64,000 nucleotides of DNA. Source: Candidatus Epulonipiscium sp. (GTDB lineage: Bacteria > Bacillota_A > Clostridia > Lachnospirales > Cellulosilyticaceae). The stretch is from assembly GCA_012841565.1 (NCBI GenBank), contig DUUM01000314.1:7338-71337 (forward strand). Direction: 5' to 3'. Position numbers and translations under genes: made by a program. Position 1 is the stretch's first letter. Each line of letters opens with the position of its first letter. Shown in pieces: positions 35,017 through 42,170 of this stretch. A model generated the notes under the pieces. The model did not search any database. It saw nothing but the letters and a program-made list of their open reading frames with translations, and was not told where the DNA came from.

Positions 35017-35991
35017 CTAGGATACGACCTTACAATCTTCCAGTGTCCCACCATCCAATATGGTTTCTATAGTCCCTGGCCCTTTTCTGGCTGATATACA
35101 TATAATCCGCTCAAAAAAGTGCTTTTCAATCATTTGTTTTAAAACGGGCTTGCTCATAATATCCTTTAATGTGCTACCGTGAACCGTACATACTATTTTT
35201 ACCCCTGCATTTAGGACTTCTTCGATGGCAAATAAGTCTTCTTTTTTCCCAATCTCATCAACTGCTATAAGATCGGGGGACATAGAGCGTAGTAGCATAA
35301 GCATGCCGTCTACTTTGGTGCAACCGTCTAACACATCAGTCCTGGGGCCTATACTGTTTTGTGGAACCCCTTTGTAGCACCCAGCTATTTCAGACCGCTC
35401 ATCCACAACGCCTACTGTCATGCCATTTTTCAAAGCAGACCCCTGACTTATTTGACGGATTAAATCTCTCAGTATGGTTGTTTTACCGCACCTTGGAGGC
35501 GAAACAAGTAAGGTATGATAAATCATATCGTGAGTCTTATAGATATATGGCAAGATTTTATCTGCAGAGCCAATAATTTCATGGGCTACTCTTATATTCA
35601 TGGCACCTACATACCTGATGGATTTAATTTTTTGATTTTCAATTATTACTTTACCTACAATGCCTACTCTGTGACCCCCTTCGAGTGTAATATAGCCTTG
35701 CCTAAGTTCCTCTTCAAAGGCATACATAGAATATTGGCTCATCATTTCAAGGGTATTGTTAATATCTTCCAACGTGGCTATAATTGCTTCTTTTAGATCC
35801 TTGGTGTAGGTTCCGTCTGACTTAATAAAAATCTCTTGCTGATCCTTAACGACAATAATAGGTTGGTTGATACGAATTCTAATTTCATAAATTAAATTAA
35901 ATTCTTCTGCGACAAGTTTATTAAAGATGGTCTTAAGCCTTATGCCTAAGGCACTTATAATTGTTTCTTTTATAGACATGGTACGCTTCAC
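35017..35991 (-). CDS. spoIIIAA: Stage III sporulation protein AA (secretion ATPase)
   Basis: SpoIIIAA is the AAA ATPase of the channel, related to type II/IV secretion ATPases. The 324-aa protein has Walker A SPPRCGKTTILRD (about residues 164-176), VDERSEIAG, and Walker B PDLIAVDEIG. I choose the GTG at 35991, 8 bases after AAGGAGG (36000-36006). The ATG at 36009 overlaps that site and is unlikely. It is the first gene of the operon, preceded by the efp terminator. Confidence 0.94.
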   Translation of the reverse strand: MKRTMSIKETIISALGIRLKTIFNKLVAEEFNLIYEIRIRINQPIIVVKDQQEIFIKSDGTYTKDLKEAIIATLEDINNTLEMMSQYSMYAFEEELRQGYITLEGGHRVGIVGKVIIENQKIKSIRYVGAMNIRVAHEIIGSADKILPYIYKTHDMIYHTLLVSPPRCGKTTILRDLIRQISQGSALKNGMTVGVVDERSEIAGCYKGVPQNSIGPRTDVLDGCTKVDGMLMLLRSMSPDLIAVDEIGKKEDLFAIEEVLNAGVKIVCTVHGSTLKDIMSKPVLKQMIEKHFFERIICISARKGPGTIETILDGGTLEDCKVVS

Positions 35992-36060
35992 TAGCAAGTC
36001 CTCCTTCATGAGTTTTCTATTATTATATATATGATAGGCTGTCCTATTTTAGAACAAAAA

Positions 36061-36092
36061 AAGCAGAGACTTATATAACTTAGTCTCTGCTT
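36061..36092 (-). terminator. Terminator of efp
   Basis: AAGCAGAGACT (36061-36071) pairs with AGTCTCTGCTT (36082-36092), followed on the minus strand by TTTTTTGTTC. It separates efp from the spoIIIA operon. Confidence 0.9.
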
Positions 36093-36117
36093 CTTATGAT
36101 TAACTATTTTAGAATGC

Positions 36118-36675
36118 TTACACGCGTCCTAAATAATCTCCTGATTCTGTATCAACTCTAATTTTCTCACCTTGCTCGACAAATAAAGGAACCATTACTC
36201 TAGCACCTGTTTCAACGATTGCTGGCTTTGTTCCGCCTGATGACGTGTCGCCTTTAAATCCTGGTTCTGTTTCTGTCACTTCAAGTTCTACTGTAAGAGG
36301 AGGTTCAATACCAAATACACTTCCTTTATACATAAGCACTTTAACCATTTGGTTTTCTTTAATAAACTTTAACTCGTCCTGAACGCTATCTGCATCTACT
36401 GCAACTTGCTCATATGATTCTACATCCATAAAGTGATACATATCACCATCACCATATAAGTATTCCATATCTTTACGATCTATGTGAGCTTTTGGCATTT
36501 TTTCACTTGGACGGAATGTTTTTTCAATCGTTCCACCTGAAATAATGTTTTTGATTTTACAACGAACAAACGCTGCACCTTTACCTGGTTTAACATGTTG
36601 AAATTCTAAAACTTGAAAAACATGTCCGTCATATTCTATCGTAACTCCGTTTTTAAAATCGCCTGCTGAAATCAT
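36118..36675 (-). CDS. efp: Translation elongation factor P
   Basis: EF-P rescues ribosomes stalled at polyproline. The 185-aa protein has all three domains and the modifiable lysine Lys32 in KPGKGAAF. The C-terminal signature [19 protein letters not shown] is present. AGGAGG precedes ATG 36675. A strong promoter lies at 36709-36737. The proline peptidase upstream is a usual neighbour. Confidence 0.97.
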   Translation of the reverse strand: MISAGDFKNGVTIEYDGHVFQVLEFQHVKPGKGAAFVRCKIKNIISGGTIEKTFRPSEKMPKAHIDRKDMEYLYGDGDMYHFMDVESYEQVAVDADSVQDELKFIKENQMVKVLMYKGSVFGIEPPLTVELEVTETEPGFKGDTSSGGTKPAIVETGARVMVPLFVEQGEKIRVDTESGDYLGRV

Positions 36676-36708
36676 GTTTATATACCTCCTAATAAGATTG
36701 TCTTCCCT

Positions 36709-36737
36709 ATTTTAAACTAAATTCGTCATTTTTTCAA
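36709..36737 (-). promoter_or_regulatory. Promoter of efp
   Basis: Minus strand TTGAAA (36732-36737), 17 bases, TAAAAT (36709-36714). Confidence 0.75.
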
Positions 36738-36763
36738 TCTTTAAATTTAAAGCTATCCTGCAT

Positions 36764-37849
36764 CTAATTAATTACAATTAATTCTTTTGGAGAATACGTT
36801 AAATTTTCTATTCCATCTTCTGTGACGACGACCAAATCCTCAATCCGTACGCCACCAAAATTAGGGATATAAATACCTGGTTCTACTGTTACCACCATAC
36901 CTACTTCAAGTTTCGTATCATCTGCAACAGATAAGCGTGGACTTTCATGAATGTCTAGGCCTACAGAGTGTCCAAGGCCATGGCCAAAGTAGTCCCCGTA
37001 ACCCTTATCAGCAATAATTTTTCTTGCTATAGCATCAATCTCTTTACCTGTTTTACCGGGTTTAATTGCTTTTAAAGCTTCTTGATTTGCAAAAAGAACT
37101 GTGTTATATATCTCAACATGTTTTTCTGTGGGCTCTCCGATTAAAATAGTTCTTGTCATATCAGAGCAGTAGCCATTATAAATACAGCCAAAATCCATCA
37201 CAACAAAGTCCCCTTCTTTGAGTAGCACATCGCCTGGAACTGCATGAGGCAGTGAAGATTTCGTGCCCGCTGCGACAATAGAACTAAAAGATGTACCTTG
37301 AGCGCCATTTTTACGCATATTGACCTCAAGCTCTAATGCAATTTCATTTTCTGTAACACCTTTTGAATAATTTTCTTTTATAAATCTAACGATATTTGTA
37401 AAGGCAATGTCTCCTATTGTTTCGGCTCTTGTTAGGCATTCAATTTCTTCATGGTCCTTAATACGTCTCAAATCTTCAACCATAGATTTTGTACCTGTAA
37501 TAGTAATTTCCCCAAACACTGTTTTATATTCCTGGTACTGAGCATATGTGACTGTATCACTTTCAATCCCTATGTTTTTAACATGATCTGCATCCATAAG
37601 TTCTTTCAGAAGAGGTAATAGTCCTTTAGCTTGATGGTTTTGAACCTCGTAGTCTGGGCACTGCTTATTAGCCTGCTCTATATAGCGGAAATCCGTTAAG
37701 AGCACTTGTTTTTTAGGCGAAATATAAAGAGTGCCTGCAGATCCTGTAAAATGGCTTAAATATCTTCTGTTAGATGGATTTACAATAATCATTGCATCTA
37801 TGTCTTGTTCCTTAAGTAACGCAAGTAGTTTCTCTGTTCTTTGATTCAT
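36764..37849 (-). CDS. Xaa-Pro aminopeptidase (M24B)
   Basis: A 361-aa cytoplasmic metallopeptidase that removes N-terminal residues before proline. It has a creatinase-like N-domain (NPSNRRYLSHFTGSAGTLYI) and the pita-bread catalytic domain. Metal ligands appear in VVMDFGCIYNGYCSDMTRT (two aspartates), GHGLGHSVGLDIHESPRL (histidine), VTVEPGIYI and GVRIEDLV (glutamates). It lies between aroQ (23-base gap) and efp. Confidence 0.94.
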   Translation of the reverse strand: MNQRTEKLLALLKEQDIDAMIIVNPSNRRYLSHFTGSAGTLYISPKKQVLLTDFRYIEQANKQCPDYEVQNHQAKGLLPLLKELMDADHVKNIGIESDTVTYAQYQEYKTVFGEITITGTKSMVEDLRRIKDHEEIECLTRAETIGDIAFTNIVRFIKENYSKGVTENEIALELEVNMRKNGAQGTSFSSIVAAGTKSSLPHAVPGDVLLKEGDFVVMDFGCIYNGYCSDMTRTILIGEPTEKHVEIYNTVLFANQEALKAIKPGKTGKEIDAIARKIIADKGYGDYFGHGLGHSVGLDIHESPRLSVADDTKLEVGMVVTVEPGIYIPNFGGVRIEDLVVVTEDGIENLTYSPKELIVIN

Positions 37850-37872
37850 GGTATGACTCCTTAGTTAGGTTA

Positions 37873-38316
37873 TTATATTGTTTTCAAATGGTTATGCAGT
37901 GCATGGATGCCTAGTATGTAGCTGTATTTACCGAAGCCACATATTTGTCCCAAGCATACGGGAGCTATAACGGATTCCTTGCGAAATTCCTCCCGGCTAT
38001 TAATATTAGATAGATGTACCTCAATGGTAGGTATACTAACACTTGCAACAGCATCTCTAATGGCATAACTATAATGGGTAAAAGCTCCGCCGTTAATAAT
38101 AATACCTTCTATTTCATTGGTGTAACAGTTTTGTATAAAATCTATTATAGCCCCTTCATGATTAGACTGAAAAATTTCCAGGTCCATTTCAAATTTAGCA
38201 GCTTCTTTTAAAATTTCTTTGTTAATCGTATCAAAGGTATCCCCCCCATAAATTTCCGGGCTTCTAATCCCTAGAAAATTAAGGTTTGGACCATGAATAA
38301 GAACAACTTTCTTCAT
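37873..38316 (-). CDS. aroQ: 3-dehydroquinate dehydratase, type II
   Basis: AroQ dehydrates 3-dehydroquinate in the shikimate pathway. The 147-aa protein starts MKKVVLIHGPNLNFLGIR. It has NHEGAIIDFI and GGAFTHYSYAIRDA, and the active-site histidine near the end in EVHLSNINSREEFR. ATG at 38316 has AGGAGG upstream and overlaps the aroK stop as ATGA. Confidence 0.96.
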   Translation of the reverse strand: MKKVVLIHGPNLNFLGIRSPEIYGGDTFDTINKEILKEAAKFEMDLEIFQSNHEGAIIDFIQNCYTNEIEGIIINGGAFTHYSYAIRDAVASVSIPTIEVHLSNINSREEFRKESVIAPVCLGQICGFGKYSYILGIHALHNHLKTI

Positions 38317-38813
38317 GCAATTCCTCCTAATAGTAACGTGCAAATCTCTTGAGGCGTTTTGCCGTCTACTTGAATCGTATAGTGGGCAGCTTCTTTATAT
38401 AACATTTCCCGATCTTTTAGCATGCGACATATTTTAGCATATACATTCTCCCCTTTAAGCAGGGGTCTTGATGTATTATGCTTAACATTGTCATAAATCT
38501 GCTGTGGGCTTGCCTCTAGATAAACAACGATACCCTGATTTAAAATCTTTTGATTGCTTGGTATGGTTACAATGCCACCCCCTGTTGAAACAACATATTT
38601 TTCCCAATCCATTACTCGCTTAAGAGCCGCCGTTTCGGATTGTCTAAAGTAGGTTTCTCCCTGGGTCTTAAAAATAGTTGGTATGTCTACCCCTTCATTT
38701 GTTTCTATTAGATCATCTGTATCTACAAAATGATAGCCTAATTCTACGGCTAGAACCTTACCCACTGTGGTTTTTCCAGAACCCATAAAACCAATAAGGA
38801 CAATGTTTTTCAT
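38313..38813 (-). CDS. aroK: Shikimate kinase
   Basis: A 166-aa P-loop kinase that phosphorylates shikimate. Walker A is GFMGSGKTTVG (residues 7-17). DTDDLIE and VSTGGGIV bind shikimate, and SRPLLKG is the lid region. ATG at 38813 is chosen by homology; in-frame ATGs up to 38840 overlap the ComFB-like gene. Forms an aroK-aroQ pair by a 4-base overlap. Confidence 0.95.
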   Translation of the reverse strand: MKNIVLIGFMGSGKTTVGKVLAVELGYHFVDTDDLIETNEGVDIPTIFKTQGETYFRQSETAALKRVMDWEKYVVSTGGGIVTIPSNQKILNQGIVVYLEASPQQIYDNVKHNTSRPLLKGENVYAKICRMLKDREMLYKEAAHYTIQVDGKTPQEICTLLLGGIA

Positions 38814-38814
38814 C

Positions 38815-39084
38815 TTACTTCTCATGTCGCTCATTTGCACTTACAACCATGCTTCCCTTTGTAATCGCAGTCACGATATCTGTACTAAATTGTTGTTTCA
38901 GCGTATTGAGTTTGACATATAGGTAAGTATCGTCTGCAACCACATACATAGGTTTAAGTGAATTAAGTGCTATGGCCATAATATCTAGCCTACACTTATC
39001 ACATTTACAGATGTCCATATCTTGGGTCGCCATATCAAACGCTTGATCGACTAAAAGCTCCATATAATTCTTAAGTTCAAACAT
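38815..39084 (-). CDS. ComFB-family late competence protein
   Basis: An 89-aa protein with the ComFB pattern KNYMELLVDQAFD and CKCDKCRLDIMAIALNSLKP, whose three cysteines probably bind zinc. ComFB homologues in cyanobacteria bind cyclic dinucleotides and control motility and competence; in Bacillus it lies in the comF operon. Here it sits between aroK and a prepilin gene, so a role with the pilus is plausible but unproven. Confidence 0.85.
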   Translation of the reverse strand: MFELKNYMELLVDQAFDMATQDMDICKCDKCRLDIMAIALNSLKPMYVVADDTYLYVKLNTLKQQFSTDIVTAITKGSMVVSANERHEK

Positions 39085-39096
39085 GTCAATCCCCCC

Positions 39097-39540
39097 TTAT
39101 TTTCTATCTATTGGGTATATTTTCACCCTTCCCGTTACTGGCAATACCGTAATTTCAACTTTATGAGACCTGGACTTTAAGAAAATAGTCCCGCCACCCT
39201 TAGGCGCCAACTTGCCGCTAAAGTACAAATTACCCCCCGGAAAATTTGTTGGTTCAAGAACGATACCACGTGGTATTGTTATGACTTCAATTGCTTTATT
39301 ATTATTAATTTGAGCACATTTTCCCGTAAGGGAATAAAAACCTACCTCATAAACTTCTTGCTCTCCATATGCTCTATCTTGTGTTTTCCTGATGAGGGTT
39401 TGTATCTCTCTTGCTGTCATAAAAAGTGTCATTCTGTCTACTGCCTTGTGAGTAGCTAAGCCGATGTTTGCAAAAAGAACTGCTCCTAAAAGCACCAGTA
39501 GCAGTTCAACCATAGTAAACCCTCGTTCGTCTTTTAGCAT
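39097..39540 (-). CDS. Prepilin-like protein (GspH/FimT type)
   Basis: A 147-aa minor pseudopilin with the type III signal MLKDERG|FTMVELLLVL, Glu5 of the mature protein and a hydrophobic helix. The C-terminal beta domain has GKLAPKGGGTIFLKS, as in FimT/GspH. PilD would cut after Gly7. Confidence 0.88.
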   Translation of the reverse strand: MLKDERGFTMVELLLVLLGAVLFANIGLATHKAVDRMTLFMTAREIQTLIRKTQDRAYGEQEVYEVGFYSLTGKCAQINNNKAIEVITIPRGIVLEPTNFPGGNLYFSGKLAPKGGGTIFLKSRSHKVEITVLPVTGRVKIYPIDRK

Positions 39541-39564
39541 ATTTTATCCCTTTCAAAACAGGGA

Positions 39565-40464
39565 TTATACAGTCATCTGAGTATACGCTTGCCTTATTTT
39601 ATCAAGTAATAATTTTAACTGAGCATCTGTAAGCTGTATGTCATTCCAAATCTCATAAGCCCTTATTGCTTGATAGAGTAGCATTCCAAACCCATTGATT
39701 ATATAACTCCCATTTTCTTTCGATTTTTTGAGAAAGCGTGTTTCGAAAGGATTATATATAAGGTCTACTGCTACGGATATCCGTTTATAAAATTGTATAT
39801 CCTCTATAGGTGCTACGTCTTTAGATAACCCCATACCAACGCTAGTCGTCTGAAAACATATACAATTTTGTGGTATGATATCCCACTGTTCTAAAGTTAA
39901 TGCACTTATACTTATATTATAATACTTTTTCACTTCAATTGCTAGTAACTGGGCATTAGTTTGTGTGCGATTTAAGATAGTGATACTTTTGGCACCGTAA
40001 TTCCCTGCCATCATGCATACGGCTCTAGCTGCGCCACCTGCTCCTAATACAACGATGTCTTTGCCCTGTAGGCTTATATTGTTTTGAATTAAAGAGGTAT
40101 AGAGACCATCAGCGTCTGTATTATAACCGCTGTAACCTCTCTCTTCATACTTGAGTGTGTTGACGGCACCAATCTTTAGCGCTAAAGGATCAACATGGGT
40201 AAGCAAAGCGATCACATCTTGCTTATAAGGGTGGGTTACATTAAACCCCTTAATCCCCAGTCCATGAGCTCCTGCTATTGCTTTTGGAAGATCTCCGTCA
40301 CCCACAGGAAACGGTACATACACTGTATCTATCTCTAAAAAATTTGAAATAGTATTATGAATCATTGGAGATAGACTAAAGGTCACTGGCTTTCCTATAA
40401 TTCCAAAAACGCCAGTTGCACCTGATACCTGTTTGTTAATTCTTACGTTATTTCTCATAGGCAT
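39565..40464 (-). CDS. aroE: Shikimate dehydrogenase
   Basis: AroE reduces 3-dehydroshikimate with NADPH. The 299-aa protein has KPVTFSLSPMIHN (shikimate serines), FNVTHPYKQDV (catalytic lysine), GAGGAARAVCMMAG (NADP binding) and NGFGMLLYQAIRAYEIW near the end. ATG 40464 follows AAAGGAGG by 7 bases; an upstream frame to 40512 is not needed. It overlaps yqeG by 17 bases and completes an aroE-aroK-aroQ group spread through the pilus cluster. Confidence 0.96.
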   Translation of the reverse strand: MPMRNNVRINKQVSGATGVFGIIGKPVTFSLSPMIHNTISNFLEIDTVYVPFPVGDGDLPKAIAGAHGLGIKGFNVTHPYKQDVIALLTHVDPLALKIGAVNTLKYEERGYSGYNTDADGLYTSLIQNNISLQGKDIVVLGAGGAARAVCMMAGNYGAKSITILNRTQTNAQLLAIEVKKYYNISISALTLEQWDIIPQNCICFQTTSVGMGLSKDVAPIEDIQFYKRISVAVDLIYNPFETRFLKKSKENGSYIINGFGMLLYQAIRAYEIWNDIQLTDAQLKLLLDKIRQAYTQMTV

Positions 40465-40939
40465 TAAGAATCCTCCTTTCGATTCCACGTTTAACTCTCG
40501 TAATCCATTCATCCTTATCGCTTACTGGCACCACTAAAATAGTTGTAATACCTACTCTATTACCACCATAGATGTCTGTAAATATTTGATCCCCAATGAT
40601 AGCTGTTGATGTTGTGTCTGTTCCAAGTAGTTTCATTGCATGTTTAAATTTTGCTGTTAGGGGTTTATTTGCTTTGTGAATTGCCATTAATTTTAATCCC
40701 GAATTAAAACGAATCACTCTCTCTTTATTATTATTGGAGAATAAACAAATTTTAAACCCTTTTTCTTGTAATTCTTTAAAAAACTTTATTATTTCCTTTG
40801 TTGGCTCTTTTACATCGTAAGGAACCAAGGTATTATCAATGTCAAAAACAAGGGCCTTAATACCTTTTTTCTTTAAAGCTTCTGCATCTATTTCAAAAAT
40901 AGATTTAATATAGTAATCTGGAAAAAATCGTTTTAGCAT
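40448..40939 (-). CDS. yqeG: YqeG-family HAD-IIIA phosphatase
   Basis: A 163-aa HAD phosphatase starting MLKRFFPDYYIKSIFEI. It has motif I DIDNTLVPY, motif II LFSNNNKERV and motif IV GDQIFTDIYGGNR. Family members resemble phosphatidylglycerophosphatase GEP4; the bacterial substrate is not firmly known. yqeG-aroE is a common Firmicutes pair. ATG 40939 preferred over 40966. Confidence 0.92.
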   Translation of the reverse strand: MLKRFFPDYYIKSIFEIDAEALKKKGIKALVFDIDNTLVPYDVKEPTKEIIKFFKELQEKGFKICLFSNNNKERVIRFNSGLKLMAIHKANKPLTAKFKHAMKLLGTDTTSTAIIGDQIFTDIYGGNRVGITTILVVPVSDKDEWITRVKRGIERRILNAYEK

Positions 40940-40952
40940 ATGCTCTACCTCT

Positions 40953-42149
40953 CTAAATATCTTCATCTGTTGAAATGTTTAATTGATTAATAAATTTCAC
41001 TGATAAAATCATATCATTTTCAAAGGTAAATAGATAGGTATATTCATAGGTTTTAGCACTTCCATCTACTAAAATAGCCTCCGCCTTAACGAATACTTTA
41101 TAGGTTGGGTTATTCTCACTTGAAGATAGATGAGGTTCTATTGTTACATCTTCCTCAACATTAAATTCTAAAGAAGCTATATTATCCTTTAAGGGAATAA
41201 TGAGAGGGTTAAATTTCGACTGATAATCTTCTTTAAGAGTAATGATGTTTTTTAACCTTAAATCCATGGTTAATGCTATTTTAAACATCTCATAATTGGC
41301 ACTATAAGCTTTTCTATAGTAATTATAAAAATTATAGTCTTGTTTCATAAAGGAATCTAAAAACTGATTAATCTTTTCTTTATCCTTATTTTTAACTTGA
41401 TCGACATAAGGAACCCTCGTCATAAATGAATTGTTTTTGATATTGGTTTGCTCATCTACGCCTAAATATATACCCGTATTTTCTTTCACAGAGTTAATTA
41501 CAAAGGTCTCACCAGGAACTGTCTCAACCAAATACTTTAGGGTTACTTTAACCTTATCTGGGTATTCTATGGACTCTGAACTTATATCATAATATCCTTT
41601 ACGCTCATCCCACTTGTATCTTTCATTTGCCTTGTCCATACCGATTACATGTGCTATGGCAGTAACCATTACTTCGTAAATTTCGTAATCGTTTTTAACA
41701 TATTTAGATATAATAACAGCCTCTTCAACCTTTGAAAATCCTGTAATCATATCGTTATTCATTTCTAAGAGCCTAGGATAATGAAAATCATCGTGTATGT
41801 ACTGCTCCTCTAGCTTATCTTTAGCCCCTGCGGATAAATAACTTCCTAAAATCTGATTAGTTTTTATTTTATAAGCACCATATGCCTCCCAATAATCACT
41901 ATCAATCATTTTAGGTTTTTGGTTTAAGATCAAAATAGTTTCTTCATCAATGGTTAGATAACCACCAAAAAAAGTTTCCATATCTTTATCCGTTATCTGT
42001 ATATTATTGTCCACTTGACTATTTATTGGTTCCTTGGCTACCTCTTGTATCTCTGCCATTAGCTCCGATGAAGTCTTTTGCAAGCTGCAGCCATTTATGA
42101 GTAGTAAACAGCTGCCCAACATACTATATATAACTATTTTTCTTTTCAA
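40953..42149 (-). CDS. Lipoprotein of unknown function in the pilus cluster
   Basis: A 398-aa protein with a lipoprotein signal (MKRKIVIYSMLGSCLLLINGC, lipidated Cys21) followed by a large extracytoplasmic part without recognised domains. The C-terminal half (KVFVKAEAILVDGSAKTYEY) looks beta-rich. It lies 21 bases after the PilX-like gene, so it is probably co-transcribed with the pilus genes. It may be an assembly or anchoring factor, since Gram-positive pilus systems lack a PilQ secretin; that is inference. Confidence 0.75.
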   Translation of the reverse strand: MKRKIVIYSMLGSCLLLINGCSLQKTSSELMAEIQEVAKEPINSQVDNNIQITDKDMETFFGGYLTIDEETILILNQKPKMIDSDYWEAYGAYKIKTNQILGSYLSAGAKDKLEEQYIHDDFHYPRLLEMNNDMITGFSKVEEAVIISKYVKNDYEIYEVMVTAIAHVIGMDKANERYKWDERKGYYDISSESIEYPDKVKVTLKYLVETVPGETFVINSVKENTGIYLGVDEQTNIKNNSFMTRVPYVDQVKNKDKEKINQFLDSFMKQDYNFYNYYRKAYSANYEMFKIALTMDLRLKNIITLKEDYQSKFNPLIIPLKDNIASLEFNVEEDVTIEPHLSSSENNPTYKVFVKAEAILVDGSAKTYEYTYLFTFENDMILSVKFINQLNISTDEDI

Positions 42150-42170
42150 AAGATATACCCCATTTCAACA

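Noticed and set aside
36026..36033. Sigma-E promoter for spoIIIA
   Set aside because: CATATATA resembles a -10 box, but no convincing -35 box is found at the right distance.
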